DNA from: Macrothele yani
Lineage: Eukaryota > Arthropoda > Arachnida > Araneae > Macrothelidae
Length of the DNA: 64,000 nt
Reading direction: 5' to 3'
NCBI GenBank assembly: GCA_039090855.1
Contig: CM077034.1
Span: 225,077,331 to 225,141,330, forward strand
A model generated the notes under the pieces. It made no database searches. It had not been told where the DNA came from and saw only the letters and a program-made list of their open reading frames with translations. This document shows, piece after piece, positions 35,747 to 47,848 of the stretch. How positions within the stretch are numbered: the first letter of the stretch is position 1; each line of letters opens with the position of its first letter. The position numbers and the translations under genes were made by a program.

Positions 35747-36967
35747 GGCTGTTTTTGAATAAGTATGAGAGTTCATCTTCTGCGATAGATGGCGCCAAAA
35801 CCACTCCTTGGCGTGGCTTTTACGTCTTCAGTGACTGTCCCATAAGATGGTGCCAGTGAATCACTGTTAACCCAAGGAGATTAGGAGAATAGGAGGTGAA
35901 AAGACCCGTTTTGAGTGAAGCCAAAACAGATCAGCTGTTGTGATCCTCTCTTTGAGGTGGTGGAAGTCTGCGGGAGTTCGGAAACGTGACGTCACTTCCT
36001 GTGCATGAAGCAATTTCGCTTAGTGCATGCAAACCATGCAAATTAAGGATACAAACAAGGAATATTTCGGACTTCGTATTTCTCAACATTAGTGTTTTGG
36101 TTATATTTTAAACATGGTTACTTGTACATGAGCAGTATATGCAAGTAAACATGCACAGTATGCACTTTTGCTTAAAAAATCCTTATTTTGTTCAATCTTT
36201 TAAAGAAATACCAACAGATATTTTCCTAGTTTTTCTGAATTTTTTTAATTATGGGAATGAATGATTCAGCCTCAATTTCTTTCATGACTGTATGGGTAGA
36301 TTAAGGGTCCGAAAAAACCGCTCAAAATCGCGATTTCCCCATAGAGATATACAGGAGATTCTCGGGTTGGGCGCATTGGCGTAGTCTGCTGATAAAAAGG
36401 AGCGTTACGTCAGAAGCACAGGGAGCGGGGCTGTTGCCATCTCCCCTTTCTTCTAACCTCCTTGTGTAAACCTCACCATCTTCAGAATGGAAACCATCTC
36501 TCGTTGACTCCACAATGAAAAAACGAAATACGCGCTGTTAAGTGTGTTAACCAATGACGTTATTTGGGTAAAGTAACTACGATGAGAGTTTCTATAGCTC
36601 AAATTCAGGGTTTCTCCGCTAATGTACACTTTTTCTCTTTAAAAAAAATGAACGTACAATAGGATTCAAGATGATTTACTAAAGAAAAGTTTATTCAGTT
36701 TCTTCCAGGCTGAAACACTGCTATGCTAACTTATAAATCCGTCCAACGCCAAAGTGGAATATTTTCGAGTAATATGAATTGAATAAAAACATTCTAACAC
36801 ATTTTTCGGAATAATAACTGTGGCATATATTAGCTATGGATCGTTTTTATTTGAGCTCAAAATTTCAAACACTACAAAGTAATAGTCTTCGAGAAAATGT
36901 GTACAGAAGAATTTACATTGCAGATGTAGGATAGAAGATGAACCCTAACACTCATTCAAAGACAGCC
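35747..36967 (-). mobile_element. TTAA-flanked non-autonomous transposon, second copy
   Basis: Inverse-orientation relative of the element at 27468. Its left end (GGCTGTTTTTGAATAAG, then ATCTTCTGCGATAGATGGCG) matches that element's right end. Its right end (inverted GGCTGTCTTTGAATGAG ... CCATAGCTAATA) matches its left end. TTAA at 35743-35746 and 36968-36971. It is longer (1221 bp), so one is an internal deletion or insertion derivative of the other. No transposase. Confidence 0.85.
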
Positions 36968-38740
36968 TTAAGGTGGATCCACCTAAAATACACCTAGTCT
37001 ACGAGAAAATCAGTACAGAAGAACTTACATTGCAGATGTAGGATAGAAGATGAACCCTAACACTCATTCAAAGACAGCCTTAAGGAGGATCCACCTAAAA
37101 TACACTTAGTCTTCTAGAAAATGTGTACAGAAGAATTCGCTTTGCAGATGTAGGATAGAAGATGAACCCTAACACTCATTCAAAGACAGCCTTAAGGTGG
37201 ATTCACCTAAAATAACCTAGTCTTCGAGAGAATGAGTACAGAAGAACTTACATTGCAGATGTAGGATAGAAGATGAACCCTAACACTCATTCAAAGACAG
37301 CCTTAAAGTGGATCCACCTAAAATACACCTAGTCTTTGAGAAAATGTGTACAGAAGAATTTACATTGCAGATATAGGTTAGAAGATGAACCCTAACACTC
37401 ATTCAAAGAGAGCCTTAAGGTGGATCCACCGAAAATACATCTAGTCTTCGAGAAAATGTGTACAGAAGAATTTACATTGCAGATAGAGGATAGAAAATGA
37501 ACCCTAACACTCATTCAAAGACAGCCTTAAGGTGGATACACCTAAAATAACATAGTCTACGAGAAAATCAGTACAGAAGAACTTACATTGCAGATGTAGG
37601 ATAGAAGATGAACCCTAACACTCATTCAAAGACAGCCTTAAGGTGGATCCACCTAAAATACACCTAGTCTTCGAGAAAATGTGTACAGAAGAATTTGCTT
37701 TGCAGATTTAGGATAGAAGATGAACCCTAACACTCATTCAAAGACAGCCTTAAGGTAGATCCACCTAAAATACACCTAGTCTTCGAGAAAATGTGTACAG
37801 AAGAATTTGCTTTGCAGATGTAGGATAGAAGATGAACCCTAACACTCATTCAAAGAGAGCCTTAAGGTGGATCCACCTAAAATACACCTAGTCTTCGAGA
37901 AAATGTGTACAGAAGAATTTACATTGCAGATGTAGGATAGAAGATGTACCCTAACACTCATTCAAAGACAGCCTTAAGGTGGATTCACCTAAAATAACCT
38001 AGTCTTCGAGAGAATGTCGCCCCGGTGGCGCAGTGGTCTAAGCGATGGCCTCTGATCATTGTTCCGAACGGGGTCCGGGTTCGAATCCCGGTGAGGCATG
38101 GATGTTGTGTTTGCCTTACGGCACTGGTTCTCTCCCTTCCCTGGAACCGGTGACCCTAAATTAGGGACGGGCGACTGCTTATAGCCCATTGAGTTGCTCA
38201 TGGTGGTCGTTAAACCTCCGATAAATCTTCGAGAGAATGAGTACAGAAGAACTTACATTGGAGATGTAGGATAGAAGATGAACCCTAACACTCATTCAAA
38301 GACAGCCTTAAGGTGGATCCACCTAAAATACACCTAGTCTTCGAGAAAATGTGTACAGAAGAGTTTACATTGCAAATGTAGGATAGAAGATGTACCCTAA
38401 CACTCATTCAAAGACAGCCTTAAGGTGGATTCACCTAAAATAACCTAGTCTTCGAGAGAATGAGTACAGAAGAACTTACATTGCAGATGTAGGATAGAAG
38501 ATGAACCCTAACACTCATTCAAAGACAGCCTTATAGTGGATCCACCTAAAATAACCTAGTCTTCGGAAAAATGTGTACAGAAGAATTTACCTTGCAGATA
38601 TAGGATGGAAGATGAACCCTAGCACTAATTAAAAAACAGCCTTGAGGTGGATCTCCATAAAATACTCCTAGTCTTCGAGAAAATGAGTACAGAAGAAATT
38701 ACATTGCAGATATAGGATAGAAGATGAACCCCAACACACT
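36884..38740 (+). repeat. 112-bp satellite made from a transposon end and its flank
   Basis: About 14 units plus a partial one. Each unit is the last 84 bp of the TTAA element (AGTCTTCGAGAAAATGTG to CAAAGACAGCC) plus about 28 bp of flank that begins TTAAGGTGGATCCACC. The first unit is the true element end (36884-36967). Unit starts are spaced 111-114 bp. The flank contains the perfect palindrome GGTGGATCCACC. A SINE interrupts one unit at 38017. The rightmost units are the most diverged. Confidence 0.93.
38017..38225 (+). mobile_element. SINE, single-tail, inside the 112-bp satellite
   Basis: Head and one tail with a 14-bp TSD TCTTCGAGAGAATG at 38003-38016 and 38226-38239; almost no poly-A. 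Confidence 0.94.
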
Positions 38741-39157
38741 GTGTTAATGGGTTTCCACTAACACAGTTTGACTAAAGCCATCTAGAAAGTTCAAGGGATG
38801 AGATTTAACTGATTGTAACGTCACTGTCATACTGCACTTACTAATACACCGGTGTCTGGTATGACGTCACACACGACAACTTTGAAAACCAATAAAAGGC
38901 TTGGTTTCCGAGTGACATCACTAATTAGAAACATTTGTGATGAAAGAATACGATTCGGCCAACACATAATACTTTGCAATAGCTTTGAAATTCACCAGCA
39001 TTTCCACACTTTAACGGCAGTCGTTCGCGGTTACAGGCTTCACGCAAAGTGACACTGCTCCATTAACAACGGCATCTCCAGATATCGTAATCTAACCACA
39101 TTGGGTTTGACCCTATAAGGTTTGAACATAATTTCTTCCAGGAAAAACAGGAAAATA
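38741..39157. other. no gene recognised
   Basis: Single-copy DNA between two satellites; a 66-codon frame at 38852 has no recognisable domain. Confidence 0.45.
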
Positions 39158-42100
39158 TGTAAGTGGGTACGAAAAAAGGGAAGCCGGCGAGAAAGCAAAA
39201 AATATCTCAAAGGTTGAACAAAATTTTATCGTGGCTTCTTCGACGACCACTCGGAAGTAAATACAAAAAAAAAAAAAAAGAAAAAAGGATTGGACGACAA
39301 CGTCAGAAATATCTCAAAGGTTAAACAAAATTTGATCGTGGCTGTTTCGACGACCACGCGAAAATGGATACAAAAAAAGTATTGGACGAGAACGTCAGAA
39401 ATATCTCGAAGTTTGAAAAAATTTTAACGTGGCTGCTTCGACGACCACTCGGAAGTAAATACAAAAAAAAAAAAAAAAAAAAAAAAAGGATTGGACGAGA
39501 ACGTCAGAAATATCTCAAAGGTTGAACATAATTTGATCGTGGCTGCTTCGACGACCACTCGGAAGTGGATACAAGAAAAAAAGAAAAGGATTGGACGAGA
39601 ACGTCAGAAATATCTCAAAGGTTAAACAAAATTTGATCGTGGCTGCTTCGACGACCACTCGGAAGTGCATACAAGAAAAAAAGAAAAGGATTGGACGAGA
39701 ACGTCAGAAATATCTCAAAGGTTAAAGAAAATTTGATCGTGGCTGTTTCGACGACCACGCGGAAATGGATACGAAAAGAAAAGAAGGATTGCACCAGAAC
39801 GTCAGAAATATCTCGAAGCTTGAACAAAATTTGATCGTGGCCTTTTCGAAGACAACTCGGAAGTGAATACAAAAAAAAAATGGATTGGACGAGAACGTCA
39901 GAAATATCTCAAAGGTTGAACAAAATTTGATCGTGGCTGCTTCGACGACCACTCGGAAGTGGATGGAAGAAAAAAAAAAGGATTGGACGAGAACGTCAGA
40001 AATATCTCAAAGGTTGAACAAAATTTGATCGTGGCTGCTTCGACGACCACTCGGAAGTGCATACAAGAAAAAAAGAAAAGGATTGGACGAGAAGGTCAGA
40101 AATATCTCAAAGGTTAAAGAAAATTTGATCGTGGCTGTTTCGACGACCACGCGGAAATGGATACGAAAAGAAAAGAAGGATTGCACCAGAACGTCAGAAA
40201 TATCTCGAAGCTTGAACAAAATTTGATCGTGGCCTTTTCGAAGACAACTCGGAAGTGAATACAAAAAAAAAATGGATTGGACGAGAACGTCAGAAATATC
40301 TCAAAGGTTGAACAAAATTTGATCGTGGCTGCTTCGACGACCACTCAGAAGTGGATGGAAGAAAAAAAGAAAAGGATTGGACGAGAACGTCAGAAATATC
40401 TCAAAGGTTGAACAAAATTTGATCGTGGCTGCTTCGACGACCACTCGGAAGTGCATACAAGAAAAAAAGAAAAGGATTGGACGAGAACGTCAGAAATATC
40501 TCAAAGGTTAAAGAAAATTTGATCGTGGCTGTTTCGACGACCACGCGGAAATGGATACGAAAAGAAAAGAAGGATTGCACCAGAACGTCAGAAATATCTC
40601 GAAGCTTGAACAAAATTTGATCGTGGCCTTTTCGAAGACAACTCGGAAGTGAATACAAAAAAAAAATGGATTGGACGAGAACGTCAGAAATATCTCAAAG
40701 GTTGAACAAAATTTGATCGTGGCTGCTTCGACGACCACTCGGAAGTGGATGGAAGAAAAAAAGAAAAGGATTGGACGAGAACGTCAGAAATATCTCAAAG
40801 GTTGAACAAAATTTGATCGTGGCTGCTTCGACGACCACTCGGAAGTGGATGGAAGAAAAAAAGAAAAGGATTGGACGAGAACGTCAGAAATATCTCAAAG
40901 GTTGAACAAAATTTGATCGTGGCTGCTTCGACGACCACTCGGAAGTGCATACAAGAAAAAAAGAAAAGGATTGGACGAGAACGTCAGAAATATCTCAAAG
41001 GTTGAACAAAATTTGATCGTGGCTGCTTCGACGACCACTCGGAAGTGCATACAAGAAAAAAGAAAAGGACTGGACGAGAACGTCAGAAATATCTCAAAGG
41101 TTGAACAAAATTTGATCGTGGCTGCTTCGACGACCACTCGGAAGTGCATACAAGAAAAAAAAGAAAAGGATTGGACGAGAACGTCAGAAATATCTCAAAG
41201 GTTGAACAAAATTTGATCGTGGCTGCTTCGACGACCACTCGGAAGTGCATACAAGAAAAAAAAGAAAAGGATTGGACGAGAACGTCAGAAATATCTCAAA
41301 GGTTGAACAAAATTTGATCGTGGCTGCTTCGACGACCACTCGGAAGTGCATACAAGAAAAAAAAAGAAAAGGATTGGACGAGAAAGTCAGAAATATCTCA
41401 AAGGTTGAACAAAATTTGATCGTGGCTGCTTCGACGCCCACTCGGAAGTGCATACAAGAAAAAAAGAAAAGGATTGGACGAGAACGTCAGAAATATCTCA
41501 AAGGTTGAACAAAATTTGATCGTGGCTGCTTCGACGACCACTCGGAAGTGCATACAAGAAAAAAAAAGAAAAGGATTGGACGAGAACGTCAGAAATATCT
41601 CAAAGGTTGAACAAAATTTGATCGTGGCTGCTTCGACGACCACTCGGAAGTGCATACAAGAAAAAAAGAAAAGGATTGGACGAGAACGTCAGAAATATCT
41701 CAAAGGTTGAACAAAATTTGATCGTGGCTGTTTCGACGACCACTCGGAAGTGGATACAAGAAAAAAAGAAAAGGATTGGACGAGAAAGTCAGAAATATCT
41801 CAAAGGTTGAACAAAATTTGATCGTGGCTGCTTTGACGACCACTCGGAAGTGCATACAAGAAAAAAAGAAAAGGATTGGACGAGAACGTCAGAAATATCT
41901 CAAAGGTTGAACAAAATTTGATCGTGGCTGCTTCGACGACCACTCGGAAGTGCATACAAGAAAAAAGAAAAGGATTGGACGAGAACGTCAGAAATATCTC
42001 AAAGGTTGAACAAAATTTGATCGTGGCTGCTTCGACGACCACTCGGAAGTGCATACAAGAAAAAAAGAAAAGGATTGGACGAGAACGTCAGAAATATCTC

Positions 42101-44637
42101 AAAGGTTGAACAAAATTTGATCGTGGCTGCTTCGACGACCACTCGGAAGTGCATACAAGAAAAAAAGAAAAGGATTGGACGAGAACGTCAGAAATATCTC
42201 AAAGGTTGAACAAAATTTGATCGTGGCTGCTTCGACGACCACTCGGAAGTGCATACAAGAAAAAAAGAAAAGGATTGGACGAGAACGTCAGAAATATCTC
42301 AAAGGTTGAACAAAATTTGATCGTGGCTGCTTCGACGACCACTCGGAAGTGCATACAAGAAAAAAAAAGAAAAGGATTGGACGAGAACGTCAGAAATATC
42401 TCAAAGGTTGAACAAAATTTGATCGTGGCTGCTTCGACGACCACTCGGAAGTGCATACAAGAAAAAAAGAAAAGGATTGGACGAGAACGTCAGAAATATC
42501 TCAAAGGTTGAACAAAATTTGATCGTGGCTGCTTCGACGACCACTCGGAAGTGCATACAAGAAAAAAAGAAAAGGATTGGACGAGAACGTCAGAAATATC
42601 TCAAAGGTTGAACAAAATTTGATCGTGGCTGCTTCGACGACCACTCGGAAGTGCATACAAGAAAAAAAGAAAAGGATTGGACGAGAACGTCAGAAATATC
42701 TCAAAGGTTGAACAAAATTTGATCGTGGCTGCTTCGACGACCACTCGGAAGTGCATACAAGAAAAAAAAAGAAAAGGATTGGACGAGAACGTCAGAAATA
42801 TCTCAAAGGTTGAACAAAATTTGATCGTGGCTGCTTCGACGACCACTCGGAAGTGCATACAAGAAAAAAAAAGAAAAGGATTGGACGAGAACGTCAGAAA
42901 TATCTCAAAGGTTGAACAAAATTTGATCGTGGCTGTTTCGACGACCACTCGGAAGTGCATACAAGAAAAAAAGAAAAGGATTGGACGAGAACGTCAGAAA
43001 TATCTCAAAGGTTGAACAAAATTTGATCGTGGCTGCTTCGACGACCACTCGGAAGTGCATACAAGAAAAAAAGAAAAGGATTGGACGAGAACGTCAGAAA
43101 TATCTCAAAGGTTGAACAAAATTTGATCGTGGCTGCTTCGACGACCACTCGGAAGTGCATACAAGAAAAAAAGAAAAGGATTGGACGAGAACGTCAGAAA
43201 TATCTCAAAGGTTGAACAAAATTTGATCGTGGCTGCTTCGACGACCACTCGGAAGTGCATACAAGAAAAAAAGAAAAGGATTGGACGAGAACGTCAGAAA
43301 TATCTCAAAGGTTGAACAAAATTTGATCGTGGCTGCTTCGACGACCACTCGGAAGTGCATACAAGAAAAAAAGAAAAGGATTGGACGAGAACGTCAGAAA
43401 TATCTCAAAGGTTGAACAAAATTTGATCGTGGCTGTTTCGACGACCACTCGGAAGTGGATGCAAGAAAAAAAGAAAAGGATTGGACGAGAAAGTCAGAAA
43501 TATCTCAAAGGTTGAACAAAATTTGATCGTGGCTGCTTCGACGACCACTCGGAAGTGCATACAAGAAAAAAACGAAAAGGATTGGACGAGAACGTCAGAA
43601 ATATCTCAAAGGTTGAACAAAATTTGATCGTGGCTGCTTCGACGACCACTCGGAAGTGCATACAAGAAAAAAAGAAAAGGATTGGACGAGAACGTCAGAA
43701 ATATCTCAAAGGTTGAACAAAATTTGATCGTGGCTGCTTCGACGACCACTCGGAAGTGCATACAAGAAAAAAAGAAAAGGATTGGACGAGAACGTCAGAA
43801 ATATCTCAAAGGTTGAACAAAATTTGATCGTGGCTGCTTCGACGACCACTCGGAAGTGCATACAAGAAAAAAAAGAAAAGGATTGGACGAGAACGTCAGA
43901 AATATCTCAAAGGTTAAACAAAATTTGATCGTGGCTGTTTCGACGACCACTCGGAAGTGGATACAAGAAAAAAAGAAAAGGATTGGACGAGAAAGTCAGA
44001 AATATCGCAAAGGTTGAACAAAATTTGATCGTGGCTGCTTCGACGACCACTCGGAAGTGCATACAAGAAAAAAGAAAAGGATTGGACGAGAACGTCAGAA
44101 ATATCTCAAAGGTTGAACAAAATTTGATCGTGGCTGCTTCGACGACCACTCGGAAGTGCATACAAGAAAAAAAGAAAAGGATTGGACGAGAACGTCAGAA
44201 ATATCTCAAAGGTTAAACAAAATTTGATCGTGGCTGTTTCGACGACCACTCGGAAGTGGATACAAGAAAAAAAGAAAAGGATTGGACGAGAACGTCAGAA
44301 ATATCTCAAAGGTTGAACAAAATTTGATCGTGGCTGCTACGACGACCACTCGGAAGTGCATACAAGAAAAAAAGAAAAGGATTGGACGAGAACGTCAGAA
44401 ATATCTCAAAGGTTGAACAAAATTTGATCGTGGCTGCTTCGACGACCACTCGGAAGTGCATACAAGAAAAAAAGAAAAGGATTGGACGAGAACGTCAGAA
44501 ATATCTCAAAGGTTGAACAAAATTTGATCGTGGCTGCTTCGACGACCACTCGGAAGTGCATACAAGAAAAAAAGAAAAGGATTGGACGAGAACGTCAGAA
44601 ATATCTCAAAGGTTAAACAAAATTTGATCGTGGCTGT
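39158..44637 (+). repeat. 100-bp satellite array, left block
   Basis: Monomers of about 100 bp (TTGAACAAAATTTGATCGTG, then TTCGACGACCACTCGGAAGT, an A-rich run, then GGATTGGACGAGAACGTCAG and AAATATCTCAAAGG). The A run varies in length between copies. Left-edge monomers are diverged; a four-monomer higher-order unit of about 393 bp recurs three times between 39615 and 40790, and another of about 400 bp in the core (41398-42960). Open frames on both strands appear only where the A run makes the period a multiple of three. Confidence 0.95.
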
Positions 44638-45962
44638 TGTTATATTCTCCGTTATTTTAAAATATTTATTATCATAATAATCATATGTTATAAACAAATA
44701 TTTAGCTCATACCAATTCACCATAGTTATATACTTTATGAAACAATTCACCATAAATCTTCAAACGTTATTCTGTACCAACGTTACATTCTAATACAAAA
44801 CACGTGTTAAAGTTATGAACAATGGAACACGTGTTGATGCTATTCATTGGAACACGTGTTGATTATATTCATTGGAACACGTGTTACTGTCATCAATGTT
44901 AAATACAAGGTGTTAATTTTATTGTTATATTTATTATTATGAACAAATTATAGGTGCATCAGTTACCTATCATTTACCGATTAAATTTACTTTATCGTGC
45001 CTTTTTATAACTATGGTACTTTTGTTCTACAGTGATCGTATATGGACAAAAACGTGCCCCTTATATGTACTGGCATATAATAAAGCACGGCGTTGTGATT
45101 CACCTTTATCCCGTCACTGGAATGGTGGGGGAATAAAGGTGCCGCTCGTGAAAGAAATTAGAAACATAAACACATATTTTTCAACTTACACATACCTTAA
45201 CTTATGTCTTGTGTGGTTATAAGGAAAACAAACAGGAGTCTTATGTGGAAGTAATAAAAATGGTTTAATACGTGAGATTTAGGAACACTAAGGTACCACG
45301 TGCGTGGGTGCAGCCGTTAGCAATACCTTACACATAAAATTTACTATTATTACGATTTTTCTCTATAACGTCTCCGTCTCCGATCATTTCTGCATACATC
45401 TATCTATATATATAAGTGCAAAGCTTAGTGATTCATTTTACTTCTAGTTCCTTTTCTCCCATGCTTTACTTAAATGTTTTACCTAGCTAACTGGGTTTTC
45501 ATTGTTTGATCATGACCAATACACACGCCACGTGCTCTAAGTAGGTTTATGAATAAATTTCAGCAAGTACATGCAATAACAGGGAAAAGGAAAAATAACT
45601 TAACTGGTATTTCCATATGTCTTTCAGGTTTTCAATCCAAATCTTTATCCAATTGTCAGCGCTGGCAGTACTTCATCTATCTCTCGTCACATCGCTCGAC
45701 GATCCTCTATCCACGTCTGTGTTTCGCTGCTCCTCGAACTCAACTCCTCGTGACCAGTGAAGACCTTCTGAGCTTCACCTTGTCCGCGGATGCCAAGGTC
45801 ACTTGACCAGTCTGGAATTTATCTAATCCGTCCGGGGAACGTCACTTCGCTCCCTCCTTGGGAACTGACCCTTCAACTTTTCCAACCCCCCTATATCCCC
45901 TGGGGCTATCTATGCACGTGCATGTTGGACTAAATTTATTTTAAATAATTTTATTTCCAACA
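44638..45962 (-). repeat. 3' LTR (left)
   Basis: 1325 bp, TG...CA ends. Carries seven CACGTG sites. A minus-strand TATATATA lies near 45405-45415. Differs from the 5' LTR at 44770, 44864-44865, 45649 and 45884. Confidence 0.93.
44799..44885. promoter_or_regulatory. cluster of four AACACGTGTT palindromes in the LTR
   Basis: The 10-bp palindrome AACACGTGTT, with an E-box CACGTG core, occurs at 44799, 44826, 44851 and 44876, the last three at exact 25-bp spacing within a short direct repeat (ATTGGAACACGTGTT). Such sites bind bHLH factors in animals. In element orientation they lie close to the end of the LTR. Equivalent clusters are in the other two LTRs. Binding is inferred, not shown. Confidence 0.6.
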
Positions 45963-45972
45963 TTCCTCCCTT
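45963..45972 (-). other. polypurine tract of the retroelement
   Basis: Read on the minus strand, AAGGGAGGAA directly precedes the TGTTGG start of the 3' LTR, the expected place for the primer of plus-strand DNA synthesis. Confidence 0.75.
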
Positions 45973-47837
45973 ACCAGATGTAATCTTTATGGGGGGCCAA
46001 AAGGAATGCTGGGGGAAACTACACGCACGGATAGACTACTCCATCCTTACCTAGTAATCCTCTATCTTTTTCCTCATGTGCACTTATATATACATATAGC
46101 AATGAAATTATATAAAATATTCATAATCACACATATACACAATACACTTTTCAAATACAAAAATTTATTAACTGTTACGGTCCTGCACCCACAATACATA
46201 TCTGAAAAATATCAATTCAGTGATACTGCTGGCATCTGAAGCTTACATTAACGTGTCGTTTAGTACACTTTGAGCTGTTGCTGACCAAGTATCAGTAACA
46301 CATTTAACTGCCAAACGCTTTTCCGCTTGTTTGTTTGCTTTTATATTCAAATTTTTTTTTTTTTTTTTTTATTGTCATTGTCCACGTCCACCGATTCTTG
46401 AGTTTTATTGTTTGACTTAATTTTTTTTTCTGGTGGAAAGTAAGACAAGGTGAAATTGTTTGATTTACGTTCAGTTCTGCGATTCACACACAATTCACAC
46501 AAAAAGTTATCAGACATCAAACCAATATCACTGGCAGTTCGCAATATTTGGAGAACATTGTCACCTGATTTGTGCTTTTTATATGCTGGTAATAAAATTA
46601 GCTGTAGAACACTTTGCTCTGTACGTATATGTTTATCTAGTATTATTCGTCCACAGTCACCTATAACATATGTTATTCACCAAGGTCTCTTTGACCTGGA
46701 ACACAATAACAGCAAAATCATTTCACCTGTGTTTTATTCATCTCTGCATGCGCCCTCATTGACACTGTCCTTTGTGCTTTTAAACACCACACCGCTCATT
46801 GGCCATACCGTTTTCACTACCTGTTGACCACATAGCACAACAAAGTCTTCGCTGTCAATGTAGCACTTTATTTAGTCTGTAGGTCATCCACATGAAAAAA
46901 TGCGTTGCATTCACAGTAATTACGACCGTCTTTGGATACACCAGCACGCTTACATTACGCATGCCACGTGCGATCCGTTCATTATTTTCAAAAGCTTGCA
47001 TCATTACTTGAATATCCTCCTGTTGTTTGAGTTTGGGAAAAGAAAACGGTGTTTCAATCACTGCTGCACTCTAGTTCCCGTAGGAAGCATAGTTCTTTTG
47101 TTCACCAACGCATGGTTCTTTTTGTTCACCAACACGTGGCTCTTTTTGTTCACCAACACGTGATTCTTTTTGTTCACCAACACGCGATTCTTTTTGTCCA
47201 TCAACACGTGGTTCTTTTTGTTCACCAACACGTGATTCTTTTTGTCCACCAACACGTGATTCTTTTTGTTCACCACCACATGGAACACACTGACTTTACT
47301 CACACTTTGATTTATTTATTTTTTTCTATAACCTTCTCTCTTCCCCTGATTACGCACTGTACCGCTCTCTCATTACCCAGACTAGACGCGGCAGTGTGAT
47401 CCGTCAATCCAAACAAAGTCAACTACCCAGTGGTTTAATTTTCATTTACCCTTATCTACATTCATTATCATTATTATTTTTTTCAGAATAGCTGTATATC
47501 TAATATCTTAGATTTACACTATTCTTTCCTTCCCAAGCAAAGATAGGTCCGCTCAACCCAATCAATCATTACCTTCACGCTGCACCTAAACATTATTAAC
47601 ATTAATATTTAAAATTACACTTGCCAATATCACTATTAAATTTTTATTTGACGAATTTTTCGTGCATACACCTCCACAAGAGATAACTAAGTGTTCCTGG
47701 GGGAATATCCAGATATAACATAACGTTAGTTAACCAGTTAAGAATTTTTTTTTTTTTTTTTTTTATGAACTAACCACACACAGACTTGAAACATACTTGA
47801 AATACGGACTGAAAATAATATCCGAACTCGAGAAAAT
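45973..47837 (-). other. 3' internal region of the retroelement, no recognised gene
   Basis: About 1.9 kb between the polypurine tract and the nested LINE (plus 51035-51295 on its other side). Only short frames on both strands; none shows an envelope-like signal peptide or membrane layout that I can support. Contains the 24-bp repeat at 47092, and T runs at 46350 and 47749. Confidence 0.5.
47092..47283. repeat. 24-bp minisatellite with E-box cores
   Basis: Eight units of TTCTTTTTGTTCACCAACAC plus GTGG or GTGA; five contain CACGTG. The 24-bp length keeps frames open (Asn-Lys-Lys-Asn-His-Val-Leu-Val in minus sense), but nothing supports translation. Confidence 0.85.
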
Positions 47838-47848
47838 TTTATACATAT

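Noticed and set aside
39615..43015. Repeated short open frames on both strands in the 100-bp satellite
   Set aside because: They come and go with the A-run length and encode only the monomer.
36884..44637. CRISPR-like regular repeats
   Set aside because: Repeats are contiguous satellites of 100 and 112 bp without unique spacers, in a eukaryotic context.
46450..46827. Possible env-like or accessory ORF of the retroelement
   Set aside because: 125 codons, wrong strand for the element, no signal peptide or membrane pattern I could defend.
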